Part shown: one piece after another, positions 51,901 through 63,720 of the stretch | Layout: each line of letters begins with the position of its first letter | Numbering within the stretch: the stretch's first letter is position 1 | NCBI GenBank assembly: GCA_019914945.1 | Contig: CM034110.1 | Coordinates: forward strand, 8,945,808 to 9,009,807 | From: Typha latifolia | Taxonomy: Eukaryota; Streptophyta; Magnoliopsida; Poales; Typhaceae | Direction: 5' to 3' | DNA: 64,000 nucleotides | Translations under genes and position numbers: made by a program | Notes under the pieces: generated by a model | Database searches by the model: none | Seen by the model: the letters and a program-made list of their open reading frames with translations, nothing else | Told to the model about the DNA's origin: nothing

Positions 51901-54900
51901 GGGCATCCCTTTTCATTACCTAAGAATTGAGCACCATGGTTGCTAAAAGTATTTACTGAGCCACACCCTGCCATTTGATTAACAGAATCTAAACCTATTA
52001 CCTGGTTAATATAGAAGATGAAAATGGATGAGCAAAATTTTCGAACCTAAATGGCAGTTCTTAAGGAAGAAGATGTAAAGAACTATGAGAGCACAGGAAA
52101 GCTTCCTTCTTCTTACAAATAATATGAGAAACCTACCTGAGGTAGCAATGTAAAATCTTCCAGCCAAAGGAAGAAAGAAAAGAATCCCAAGAGAGCAATG
52201 AGATGATTGTTGTTGCTAATAAATTATCCAACTATAATTTAAAAAACAACCTCTTTACCAAAACCTCCGTAGACAATGTAACTAAATAAATATTGAAAAA
52301 AGAACAAGACAATAGAATCCAGCATAAGAGGCAAGATAAGGAAAACACTTCAATACAGAAAAACTAAAAATTTGATGATTGACCTTATATCCATTTTCGT
52401 GTCTGCAGCTCCAAGCATGCAAATGTATCGGCTAGGGCAATGTTGTAAATCAAACAACGTCGTGGCCCACCTCACAGCACAAAAACGCACCTCACTTTGT
52501 TCCTTAAAGAAAATCAAGGTGAACTCTAAGTAAGATAATACAACAAATGCAGTAGAAGGCATCAGAAGCTAACAAATATTATGTGTAAGAACAAACAATT
52601 ACATTTATATAAAGCAAGTTCCATCCATACTTTCCTTTAGACACAAGGAAAGAATTTCAGGCAGATATCCATAACAGTGAATGATTGGAAATCAATGAAT
52701 AAACAAATAGAAATTGACATAGAATGAAATAAAGTACTTTCATTCAAGGATTCGAGTTTCGGCCGATCCCGAGTGGGATCGGCCGAAACGGATCGGGATC
52801 GGCTATAGCCGATCCCGATCCAGGTCGAAACCACTCGGTTTCGGCCTCTTTGCGGCGGCAGCGGCCACAGGTGTCTGTCACGACAGCCATCTGTCAGCTG
52901 TCGGCAGAAGAATGACAACTACTGCCGCTTGTCGGCAGCAGCTAGAGAGAGAGAGGGAGAGAGAGGAAGGGAGAGTGAGGGAGAGAAAAGGAGAGAGAGA
53001 GAGGGAAAAAGCAAGAGAGAGTGAGAGAGAGAGAGAAAATGAAAGAGAGAGTGAGGGAGAAGGAAAGATTAAAAAAAAGGGTATGAGAGAGAGGGAAAAA
53101 GCAAGAGAGAGTGAGAGAGAGAGAAAATGGAAGAGAGAGTGAGGGAGAAGGAAAGATTAAAAAAAAGGGTATGAGAGAGAGGAAAAAAGCAAGAGAGAGT
53201 GAGGGAGAAGGAAAGATTAAAAAAAAAGTTGAGAAAGAGAGAGAGAAAAAGATAAAAAAAAAGAATGTGGGAGAAAATAGATACTTTAGACTAACAATTA
53301 GAGAGATAGAAAAGAAGAGAGGGAGAAAAAGAGATTTTTACTTTTTAGGCTTTATATGTGAGTAATTATTATTTCTTATTTTTTTATAATTTTTTCTAAA
53401 TTTTTAGAAATTTCTCTAATATTTTTAATAATATTTAGAATTTTATTTAATTAAAATAGTCCGATCCGATACAGGCGGCCGATACGGCCGATACGGCCGA
53501 TACGTATCGTTTTTTCGGACGGCCGATCCCGATCCCGATACCGATTTTTGGAACCTTGCTTTCATTCTGGATAGTATGAGAAGTTTATATGAGAAGACCT
53601 CACAACATTTTCACAACAAAGCTGAAAGACAGAAAGTCATAAACAAATATGTGATGGATGTCATACCGCTAAAGAGTTTTCCAGCAGAAGTCCTTCCAGA
53701 TTATCCAATACTACTGCTGGAGCACCCTAATGCCAAGATCAGACAATTATTATAAGCTCCAGGGAAGAAAGAATAAGTATCTAAATGGACAGTGTAACAA
53801 AATTAATAAAGGAAGACAGATTTGCATATACACAGGTAAAACAGAAAACTACAAAAACCCGCAAACTGCATTCAAACTTTTGAGAATAAAATCTTAATGT
53901 ATCTGCAACTGGTCAGGAACTAGAATAGAAATTTTCCTGAAATTGAAAGAGTTCAAGAGTTCTCAAACTCTATAACCAGAAGGGCATTCTTTATATATGT
54001 TCAACTAATTTTTCACTACAAAAAAATGTAGATAACAGTACAACATATTTGCTCATGCTCTCATGGAAAGAAACTCAAAAGTTAACAACGTGAGGTTGCT
54101 CTGACTCAAAATTTAGAAGCAACATCTAGAGTACTGTTTATCACTTTTATACTCATAAGGAACCATCACTTTTACCAACATCTAACTCAAAGGTCCCATG
54201 CCACCCTCAATGCTCAAAGATGAAACAAAAGAACCAAGGGCTGATCCCTAGTAAAAACAAGCAAGGTGGCCACTAAACAGTCAACTAGATTATTTCTTTC
54301 AGCTCTGTGAGAAAATAAGTTCAGTAACTCCATAGTTTACACAGTGAATGAAGATAGAAGGTCCCAGTGATATTTAATTGCTTAGCTTTGCAATAGACGG
54401 ACAATTTGGTGGACATAATTTCACAGATAAAGTTAGAGGATATGCATTTATAGTCTAGAGTCTACATGATGCTTTGAAAAACAACTCCTAAAGGCAGTTG
54501 AAGAACATTATATTGCAGGACATATCAATGGTATTAAGAGCTTTACAATACAAAAGTCAAAAGTTTCCAGACAATGAGCCACACCATTATAATGAGCCAT
54601 GCACTTTGGCAAGATCTATACAACTAAACGAATACCTTATAAGCTGTTGCAAGGGAAGCAACTGTTTCTTGAATAGTTAGACGAAGAGGCTGCTCCTCTG
54701 ATTTCAAGGCAGTAAAAAGCCGAACAGCCATGTCAACTTTGTCTCTGCAAATTGTATGTGTATTAGTGAGCAATCAGTGCAACAATAGTTAACTCAAGAA
54801 TGAAGAGAAGTGATCAGAAAACTTGCTTGAACAAATTAGGCATGCGAGAAGCAAGTAAACCGATGGCTTGGTACGCAAATGTTTTTACATCTCTACCAAC

Positions 54901-57900
54901 AGATCCTGAGAAAAGGAAAAACAGAATAGATTTACAACCTAAATCATTTGTATAACCATTGGATGCAGTAAAATGGCTCCTTTTTTCATTATGAGAGAGA
55001 GATAGAGAGATGAAGAATCATCAAATATACTACAGAAACCTGCTTCTGTTGCAGATGAACCATCAAGAGAACGTAATATTCCACTCAAAATAACAGGACC
55101 CATGAGTTTCAATTGATCAATTACTGCCTGTATGAAGATAAAACACTAAGTCAGGAAAGCTTCACAAATTCGTGAACACTTCCCTTTCACAAGAAACCTT
55201 CTGCTCTATCAAAGAGTAAAGATTATGAACAGGTCAATTGGAAAGAAATCACATGAACAATGCTATAACTTGTTGTTCTCCGATCTTAACAGGACAAGCA
55301 AATATGAGAATTAGTGTTAATATCATAGTCAATGACTCAATAACATGCCACTCATTGAACAAAAAATACATAATTTACTATAAGGGCAATTATGACATGA
55401 AAACAACAAGCAAAGCATAGAAGTTCAAGTCAAGACTATAACTATAGAGCACCAAAATATGTACATGTTTAAAAACCCAGACAGTAAACTCCATGCCAAG
55501 CTGCTTCAGCCTTGAAGTAGTCCCGCTTCCTATCATATTAAGGAGCTCAAGTCAAATAAATGGACTTAGAGATAAATAAAACTAAAATAAAAAAGGAACA
55601 AAAAACAGCTACAATAATAACAACAATAACAAGCACACATGATGTCATCATAATGGATGCAAATTTAGAGTATCTAAATGCCCCCGGTACAGCTCACGGC
55701 GCGAGAAACAGCCTGCCGTTTGTTGTGCCACACAAACCTGTGTCTTCATTGTAGCACCATGTTGGTAAAAAGCTCTAAGCTATGAGCCAGGCGGGATGGT
55801 TACATGGAAGCAATTACACATTGCCAGTATTGATTTCTTAACCAAAGAGGAAAAATATAGAAAAAAAGAAGAAGTAAATGTGTGCTACCGATAGCGAAAC
55901 AAGTAATGGACTACTCTTAATAGGATTGTTACATAATGTAGCTACCAGCAAAGCCATCTGTCCATTCTTGAAGTGAAAATATCAGAGAAAGTATAGTAGA
56001 ATAGATAATGAAGAAATGTAAGAAAGAATAGTATATAAACATCATTCATGGTAATCTTCAGCAGGACAAAAGAGAAGATGGAAAAAAGAAGCATAACCTA
56101 TAATTACTAATTATGATATAAACAATAATGCCCAAAGATAATTTGTAAAACAAGTTAAGTCTTGGAATAAGATCGACTCCCAAATACAAGGAAAATATAT
56201 TTTTTTACCATAGATGCAGCCAAAAATACATTGCAGAGTAGAAGGGAATGCATTAGCTGCAGTGATCGATCTGCTGAAAACAGACATAAGCCGTACTCGT
56301 AATGTAGTACTCCCTGGAGCAATCCTCGATTCTACAGCTATATTTTCTACCCCAGTACTGCCTGCAGTTAGTAAATCAAATTGCATCTAGCGTCAGTGCA
56401 GTCAAGAAGCTAAATCACGTAACAGACAAGAATTGAGAAGTTCAACTGTAAAAAGAATTATGTATTCTTAAGAGACAACTATTGTTATTTTTCTCAAAAT
56501 CTAAAAGTTATAAAAGCCAAGAAAATAAAAAGGAAAAAAATGCATACCATTGAACAGCATAAATAGTCTTTTGATCAGAACAGAATCATCCAAATTGGCA
56601 CCAGCAGCCTTACGCTTTAATAATTCCTCTCCTTTCTTAGCAACAGGCTCTTGACTTAAGCAAATTATCAGAAAGACAACAGATGACTCTCATCATTAGT
56701 GCCTAAAAATTGAACTTTTTCAAAGTGTGTTCAAGTGGACAACAACTACCTGTCTGAAGCAGCTACTAGAAAAAGGGGATAGACAAGCTCAGGTGACAGT
56801 TGCATAGTGTCAATGAGATTCAAAATCCCAAGCTATATAGAAAAGAAAAGGTTAGAATATTGCGGGGTCGTAGGAGAAGAAAAGATTAAATAGCTCCGCT
56901 GAGCACATCAAAGCCGAATCAGGAAACTAGGTGCAATACCACAAAAAATAAAATGTAAAAAGGAAAATACTGTAGAATACATAACAAACTTACCTTTCTC
57001 GTCATAAGAATATCACCTTTCAAAGGTTGCTTCCCAGTAACACGATCTGCTTGGGCAATGGAAAGTCCTGCTGGGCATCCAACACTAAAACATACAGCAA
57101 TTAAAAATCTCAAAGAACATTGCAAATCAGTCAGACATCTTGCTGTTTCTTTTGTGAATACCATACCCAGAAGGTGGTGCTTGATACAAAATAGTATGAA
57201 GGCAAAACTCCAAAAATACTTCTCCATCCTTAGAAACTCCATTAGCCCTGTACTTTGCAACAATGTTCTCATGAACCTGACTTGAATGGCAATCACCTAT
57301 AACCTGAAAACAGCAAATAACCTAAGTTTGCCACTAAGTACTACCGAATATAAATGCATACAACGACTTTAAAATTCGTTGACACTAACAACGTACCTTC
57401 AGAACAATTCTCAAGATGATGCCTTGATGTTGAAGTGGTATATTTGCTATATTAATTAGAAGTTCAGGAGCCATATTCTCTTTATCCTACAAAAGATTGG
57501 CACGCTAATTTCGTCAACATGAATATCCTTAAAAGCATGCACAAAAAAAAGAGAGAAAAGGGAAAAGAACCAACCTCTTTAGGCAAGCGTTCAAATGACA
57601 TCTCAATATAAACAACACAAAAGTTTCTAACCATCGATGAGGCATCAGCTTTATTATAAATATTCCATAACTCCAATAGTGGCAGCCCAATCTCGGGCCG
57701 GTGCTTCACCCGCTTGTTAATATGAGTTAGAATCTCCATAACCTAATGACGCAAAACTAAATTTATAATTCTATCATTAAAAACACAAACATTCACAATC
57801 CACACATGCACATCAAAATAAAAGGTACCACAAAGCCTAATTCCTACATAAATTCCAATCAATTTAAGGATTTTTACATAATTGCCACTAAAAATTCTAA

Positions 57901-59151
57901 AATATCATAATTCCCATCAAAACCTTTTTACTCTATCAGAATTGCCATCAAAATCTTTTTACTCTATCAGAATTGCGATCCATTTTTAAAGGAATATCCA
58001 TAGAATATTCTTAATATGTGGTTGTTAAAGTCAATTAATACATTTAAATAACCAAAATACTCCTCTCTTGAAGTAGGGTGCAAAATAATTACCACACATT
58101 TTTTTCTTGTATAAAGAATATTGTGTTCTCTTGTAATTAATATGCTATCAGAGAACATTAGATAGTTTTTGGATCACGCTAAACAATTTCTGTAAGAGCA
58201 AAATGGTCTTTTTAAATTTAATTTTGTCTTTAACCACGAGTAGTTGGTTTTAAATGACAGAGTGACATTCTTGAAAGAGATCAATAATTGGGCGGCAATT
58301 GTGATATTTTAAAGAATATAATGGCAATTATGATGCTTTCAATGTTTTCAGTGGCAAGTATGTAAAAATCCTTAATTTTAAGCTCCTCTTATTTCAACCT
58401 TTGCCGAATACAAACCGTAAGATATAATATCCAATCAATCGTACTGAAAATAAGTGAATACAGTACAATATCGACACCAAAGCAGATGAAGAAATCATAA
58501 ATTGTACCAGTGAACCAATTAGCATGCAAAATACTGAGAAAAGTAGAGATGCATCACTATACTAAACTCCACCGTAGATCACTCTTTGACCTCTATCAAT
58601 TTCAAGATTTGCCCAATACAAACCGTAACAGACAATATCCCAACAACAATCGCAAGGGAAAAAAATGAAAAAAAGAGAGAACACAGCTGAATCGTGACAC
58701 CAGAACAGAACATAGCCTCAGCAAATCCAGTAATAACCCGATTAGAATGTATGATATCGAGAGAGTACGGACCCAATTCCTGCACTAAGATTCACCAGAC
58801 ATATTTCAACCTCAGCTAACCCTAATTGATAAATTTCAATCACTCGCACCGAGAGGAAGTGAATACCGCTCAATCTTGACACCACGACATAACATAGCAT
58901 CAGCAAATCCCGCACCAACCAATTTGAATGAAAAATATCGGAAAAGGGAAACTAGTTACCATCTTTCGAACAGAAGGAGAAGGGGAGGCGAGGGATGAGA
59001 TGGAGTAGGGGAGGATACTGGCGAGCAAGGGTTGGAGCTTAGCGTCGTCGGCTAGGGCGAGGCGAGTGAGCATTCGATCGAGAGTATCCTCCCTCTCCGC
59101 ATCGGATGGAGGCGGCGCCGGCGCCGGCGTGGAACCGGATGTCTCCGCCAT
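36911..59151 (-). CDS. ECM29: Proteasome adaptor/scaffold protein ECM29 homologue, ~36 exons
   Basis: HEAT-repeat protein that binds and remodels the 26S proteasome. Exons in transcription order: 58960-59151, 57575-57742, 57397-57486, 57167-57303, 56994-57084, 56750-56832, 56548-56654, 56209-56361, 55465-55529, 55040-55127, 54827-54905, 54636-54744, 53667-53726, 52384-52502, 51006-51396, 50732-50916, 50561-50633, 49636-49786, 49370-49539, 48932-49276, 46642-46809, 46262-46555, 45716-45892, 44931-45194, 44058-44156, 43700-43884, 42024-42359, 41601-41754, 41325-41435, 40541-40708, 39375-39501, 38880-39038, 38640-38746, 38481-38540, 37136-37319, 36911-36963. All phases agree (about 1833 aa; plant homologues are near 1820). 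Hallmarks: EDTLDRMLTRLALADDAKL at the N terminus, GCPAGLSIAQADRVTGK, FCAVRWATTLFDLQHCPSR, KRGAAFGFSKIA and GSRLWRSREASCLALADII. One intron (54745-54826) is GC-AG. The last exon is uncertain: reading through the donor at 37135 stops at 37116 instead. Introns carry several DNA elements. Confidence 0.95.
43610..43715. repeat. 53-bp tandem duplication copying the donor site of an ECM29 exon
   Basis: Two head-to-tail copies (43610-43662 and 43663-43715) differ at one base (CTAGATCC versus CTAGGTCC). Each includes the last 16 nt of the exon ending at 43700 and its GTACAT donor, so a second identical donor lies 53 nt downstream in the transcript. Confidence 0.93.
47081..47422. mobile_element. Tourist-like MITE (PIF/Harbinger type) in an ECM29 intron
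   Basis: 342 bp flanked by TTA on both sides (47078-47080 and 47423-47425). The left end GGATGTGATTGGTTGATGG and the inverted right end GGGTGTATTTGGTTGATAA match well and continue as imperfect inverted repeats for about 40 bp. TTA target duplication with such ends is the hallmark of Harbinger-derived MITEs. No transposase is present. Confidence 0.82.
52745..53558. mobile_element. Non-autonomous hAT-like element in an ECM29 intron
   Basis: 814 bp flanked by a perfect 8-bp duplication CTTTCATT (52737-52744 and 53559-53566). Ends start CAAGGATTC and, inverted, CAAGGTTCC; subterminal DNA on both sides is packed with GGCCGAT/GATCGG-type repeats that can pair across the element (three tandem GGCCGATAC units near 53477). 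Its middle (about 52944-53240) is a GA-rich array of repeated GAGAGAGAGGGAAAAAGC-like blocks, which creates long but meaningless open frames. No transposase. An 8-bp duplication plus CAAGG ends fits the hAT superfamily. Confidence 0.8.
57866..58373. mobile_element. Long-terminal-inverted-repeat element (Mutator-like MITE) in ECM29 intron 1
   Basis: The left end AAGGATTTTTACATAATTGC and the inverted right end AAGGATTTTTACATACTTGC pair, and the inverted similarity extends about 70 bp inward. The body contains a ~35-bp tandem direct repeat at about 57905-57980. No clean target duplication could be fixed, so the superfamily is inferred from long inverted repeats only. Confidence 0.7.
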
Positions 59152-59232
59152 TTCTGGTTCGTTGCTTCTTCGGGGTGCAACAGTGCACGAAACTTGGAAG
59201 AGGGGAATTGGAAGCTAATTAATTTGGCGGAG

Positions 59233-59242
59233 ATATTTATAG
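59233..59242 (-). promoter_or_regulatory. Candidate TATA box of ECM29
   Basis: On the minus strand CTATAAATAT lies about 85 nt upstream of the ECM29 start codon. A TGGGCC (site II-like) hexamer lies further upstream at about 59337-59342, a motif common in promoters of housekeeping genes. Assigned by motif and position only. Confidence 0.5.
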
Positions 59243-61390
59243 ATTGCCCAAACAACAGCGCCGCAGTGTTCAAGGCGTGAAACGGGTCCGATGCAAAAGT
59301 TATGCGACCCAATTACTATAGGCTCGACCCAGTGGAAGGCCCATAATAAATATACCCCACCCCCCTCATGGAAATGTTTCACAAACACCTCTATAGTTTT
59401 CCTTTATTATCATTCCGATCCTATCACATTTATCATTTTACCTCTATATTTTATTTTGAGTTAAATATATTTTTTTACCTCCCAAACTGAAGTCTAAATT
59501 ACTCTACTCCTGTATACTTTAAAAATTCTCAAACTAGCCTATATATTTATTGATAAAGTGAGTCTATTAATTTTTCTATCCAAATTAACGGAGTAGGCCT
59601 AAAAATTTTTAAAAAATTAAATGGCGAGATAATATATCTCTAATTTTATTTTTTATAGACAAAATTGCTTTTTTTATATAAGCAATTTTTTCTTTAAAGA
59701 ATATTTTTATTCTCTTACTTTCTAAATTATACTAACTATATACTAAAATTTATTAAACTTGAGTTTTTATAAAATTTAATAATTATATCACAACTAATAA
59801 TAAGACAAATATAGGTTAAAAAAATTTAGATAAAAAACTTATATATTTTACTTAATAAATACGACGAGAGCAATTTAGTTATTTAGACGCACTCTATTAA
59901 TTTTAATAGAAAAACGATTTCACTTTAGTCATAACTATAGAGACTAGAGTGGAATCTTTTAAAATGTAGAGAGATAAATTAATTTTGGATCGTAAGTACA
60001 AGGATAAAATACATTTAACTCTTTTATTTTTAATACCTCAAAAACTTTACATAGATTTTCCAAATTTGACCTTAAAATATTGTGTCCTTTTAATTTTAAA
60101 TGTTAAAAAACTTATTCAATAGTCCTAAAGATATTTTGTATCTATAGTTTATTTAACTCTTTTGTATAATAATTGTCTGACCATTTATCAATGCATAGGG
60201 ATCAAATGATAACTATACATCTCTAGGAGTGCCAATGATAGTAAACACAAAATATATTGCGTTTTTAGTCAATTTCACCTTCTCGTTCGGTTTAAGATTA
60301 AGCTTCAAACTCGATTAGTTAATCTTAATTTTTTTAAAAAAAATTATTTAATTACTAAATCAGTTTAGGATTTCGGAAAACCCTAAACTTAAAACAAACA
60401 GGTCCTTAGAAATTACCATTACATGTAAAAATAACCTTCAACAAAAGTGTGGACAAATCAATTGAAAGAAGTATTAATTGCATGACTAATGAACAAGGTA
60501 GATAAGTGGGACCAAACTTAACTTAGGGCGGCCACAAAGGGTGGACCCCAGTGGGCCCCATTTGTTGGCTTGTAAACTAGTGGCGGGGTTCTAATGCTTG
60601 CCGAAAGTTTAGGTTAGGTAGTTGCCATGACCCACATCAGACATATATATAAAATCCAAAATGACATACATATTTGTTATCGAGCGTTTACGTGAGATTT
60701 TCCGAATTTATTTCTTTTTTTTAAATTATTTTCCTTAGATTTTATATTAAAAAAATTGACAGTTATTTTTGGCTCAACTAACCCTCACCATCTCGCTATA
60801 TATATATAGTTGTACTGTTAACAACTAATTAACTGTTGCAGCCTTATCCTATATATTAATACTTAAGTATATGATATTACTATTGTGGATACCACCCAAC
60901 TCATGAAACAAAAGATATGTCAGATGTCAGATGTTAGGAATATATATATATAGTTTACAGATAGATTAAAGTTTTTTTTTTTTGTGCATGCATGCCAAAT
61001 CTTATATTTACTTATATACCCCTCTAAATCTATAATTTGTATGTGTATTTTTTTATGTAGATATTCTTTGGAGTTAACGAAGTACTAAAATTTAAATAAT
61101 TTAAATATAAAAAGATAAAATTATGGAGGGCATATAAGTGAAAAGGTAACAGTTGAAGGGTAAACTCGTGAAAGAGCCTTTCTGTTATCTATCCACTGCC
61201 GATAGCTATTCGTTATTTCGACCAGAAAAGGATAAGGTACTGGCAGCTCCTAAATTCACGTGGATAAAAAATGAGAATTGATCTCCGATCGGGGGCTTTG
61301 ACGATTCACAACGACTTCTTTCAAAACACACGGTGGGCCCCGCGAAAAAGTGGCGCATCTCTCGAGGCTTCATCTCTCGCTCTCTTCGTT
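59243..61390. other. Intergenic between divergent ECM29 and SCAB1-like genes
   Basis: Contains the ECM29 promoter, a Mutator-like MITE at 59458-60021 and long AT-rich DNA. No gene recognised. The SCAB1-like promoter lies at the right end. Confidence 0.4.
59458..60021. mobile_element. Mutator-like MITE upstream of ECM29
   Basis: 564 bp flanked by a 9-bp direct repeat TTTTATTTT (59449-59457 and 60022-60030). The left end GAGTTAAATATATTTT and the inverted right end GAGTTAAATGTATTTT match, and weaker inverted similarity continues for about 80 bp. A 9-bp duplication with long inverted repeats fits the Mutator superfamily. The duplicated target is low complexity, which slightly weakens the case. 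Confidence 0.75.
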
Positions 61391-61422
61391 CCTCCTCCTC
61401 CTCCTCCTCCTCCTCCTCCTCC
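61391..61422. repeat. (CCT)n microsatellite in the probable SCAB1 leader
   Basis: About ten CCT triplets in the CT-rich DNA upstream of the SCAB1-like start codon, near the likely transcription start. Confidence 0.8.
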
Positions 61423-62181
61423 CCTCTTCGAGTGTGCCGAAAGTACGAATATAAATTTAAAAAGAATCCATCTTCGCCGACGTATTCGATCCATGCGAAT
61501 TGTTGGATTCCTTATCAGAAGAGCAGAGTATTAGGAGAAAAGGTGCGGAAATAAAGCGGAAAAAACCCGAGAAAAATCGAATCTTTCGAGCAGGGGAAGG
61601 GAGCCGCAAGCCAATTCTTCTCTTTTGGGAGAGATTTATGAGGTTGGGTTTCTCCTTCGAGTGAAAATTGTGGTTAATGGATTTGTTCCCGTTTCTTAGC
61701 TTTTATTTCACTTCTCATCGTCTGTAGAGATAAGATTTTCTTAGTTCTAATGATGTTGATTTGAACTGGATTCATTTGGGTGTTTCAGAGTCTTGGCATG
61801 GCGGAACGCAATGAAGGGATTTTCTTTTTTAATCGTTTGAATTAGTGGGCGTTTGGATTCATGTCTAATGCTTACTAGGAGTTGTGACTAGGAGCCTTTA
61901 GATCGATCGCCCCTCCTTTTATACCTAGACGGGTTGAGTCCCTAATCTATTTCGGTTGTCAGAGTAAGTATTTTCCTGCTGTATGTCGATGAATTGATTT
62001 GGACTGATTCACTCGGAAATTTTACTTTGTGGGTTTGGCGCCTTCACGTCTGTTGCTAAGGAAACTGAATTAGGTTTCTTAAGTTCTGAAAAGAACAAAC
62101 TTTTCTTTACTTCATTGTACAGTATCGTTTTCATATTTTGTTTATTTTTTATGGAAGGAAGAGTACACGCAATTAGGACTG

Positions 62182-63720
62182 ATGACGAGGGTGACGGGTG
62201 ATTTTGGAGACAGCATGCAGAAAGATGCACTTCATATGGTTTCATCTGATGCTAATTTCGTCAAGGGTCGATTTCCAGATTACAAAATAGGAGCCAACAA
62301 TACAATCATTGAACCCGAGAATGCTCCTGAGGTTATGCCTCTCAAGGAGGTTGTCGCAAAGGAGACAGCCCAGCTGCTGGAGCAGCAGAAGCGGCTTTCT
62401 GTTCGCGACCTTAAGGAGAAATTTGAGAAGGGCCTGTCTGGTGCTGCAAAATTATCAGCTGAGGTCTTGCTTCCAACTTTTATTTGTTTCCATGATTTGA
62501 ATATTTGAGACAAAAGAACAAGGGCAAAGGAATTGTATTGTTTTTAGTGTTATGAAGTATTTATTCTTTTCATCTCTTCTAGTTTTGAACTATCGTGATG
62601 TTGACTGGATCACAGTCGGATGGCCCGTAAGCCATGGGGTTATTACTGTATTACTCTCCAACGTGTGGGTTCTAGATATAATGAGACACTAACCTATGTG
62701 TCTGCTGTTACTCATGGGAGCTGCTTTGCTCATAATCGTTATTTGACTTTTTCAGGCAAAATGGAGAGAAGTGGCTTCATTGGATAGACATGTCCTTCTA
62801 AAGAAACTAAGGGATGTGCTGGACTCTCTAAGAGGGCGGGTGGCAGGTCGTAACAGAGATGATGCTGAGGAAGCAATCTCATTGGTTGGTTTTCTCTTTT
62901 TTATCGTTTCTCATCATGCATATAATTATTTAGAAACACATTCTATATTCTTGAATTAGGTGGTGCATTGTGGCACCAAGTTTTTTATCACTTGGGACAA
63001 CAAGATCATCTGATATAGAAAAAGGAGAGTTTTTCTATGTCTATGTGTAGGTGGAAGCTTTATAGAGTTGTCTATGTGTAGGTGGAAGCTCTAGCACTTC
63101 AGCTGACTCAGAAAGAAGGAGAGTTGTTCCATGAAAAAGCAGAAGTGGAAAAGCTAGCAAACTTTCTTAAGCAGGTTAGTGGAAGTAGTTAATAATTATG
63201 TGAGTGGGTGTGCTATGTGTTCTTGCTTTTATTGAGTTAATGGCTTAATGCTGAATGTTTCTTGGTTCATCTTTTGTTTGCTTTGCAATTTATTAGCTTG
63301 CTTTTTATACTTTGGGGACTCAATCTTTTCTCCTTTTCCTTCACTCTATTAGCAGAGTTGAATATAAAGACATGCTATGTAAGTGCATAAAGAACTAGAA
63401 CTGCCAACTTTCTGTCTGGCTAGATATCAGCAAGCTAGTAGATAAATTTACTTAATATTGTTTTGGTGTGTGAATATGATACCAATACTGCCAGTTTTCA
63501 GAAGAGACACTGATAAAAAATGATTGCATCTCTTCTATCTCCCATTCTTTCTGAGTTTCTCTTCCTTTTCTGCTTCTAGGCTACCGAAGATGCTAAAAAA
63601 GTTGTTGAAGAAGAAAAGACCCTTGCTCTTGGTGAAATTGAAAGAGCCAAAGCAGCAATAGAAAGAGTCGAACAAGCCCTGCGAGAACATGAACTGTCCA
63701 CCAGTAATACGGAGGAACAG
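62182..63720 (+). CDS. SCAB1: SCAB1-type stomatal closure-related actin-binding protein, 3' part outside window
   Basis: Plant-specific actin-bundling protein; Arabidopsis SCAB1 stabilises filaments during stomatal closure. The start MTRVTGDFGDSMQKDALHMV is family-typical. Exons 62182-62463, 62756-62884, 63082-63174 and 63580-63720 are in frame and give the first 215 aa; the gene continues past 64000. Visible are MPLKEVVAKETAQLLEQQKR, LSVRDLKEKFEKGLSGAAKL, HVLLKKLRDVLDSLRGRVAG, EALALQLTQKEGELFHEKAE and LREHELSTSNTEEQ. This is the N-terminal actin-binding region and the start of the coiled coil; the Ig-like and pleckstrin-like C-terminal parts are outside. An acceptor-containing 22-bp repeat lies just before exon 3. 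A CT-rich leader and probably a leader intron (acceptor near 62175) precede the start codon. Confidence 0.94.
63038..63090. repeat. 22-bp direct repeat duplicating the acceptor of SCAB1 exon 3
   Basis: TGTCTATGTGTAGGTGGAAG followed by CT occurs at 63038-63059 and 63069-63090, offset 31 bp. Each copy contains the TAG acceptor and the first 9 nt of the exon. Only the second copy continues into the conserved coding sequence. Confidence 0.92.

Noticed and set aside
52912..53365. Two long plus-strand open frames rich in Arg-Glu repeats
   Set aside because: They are translations of the GA-rich core of the hAT-like element; no domain, and the frame exists only because GAGAGA lacks stops.
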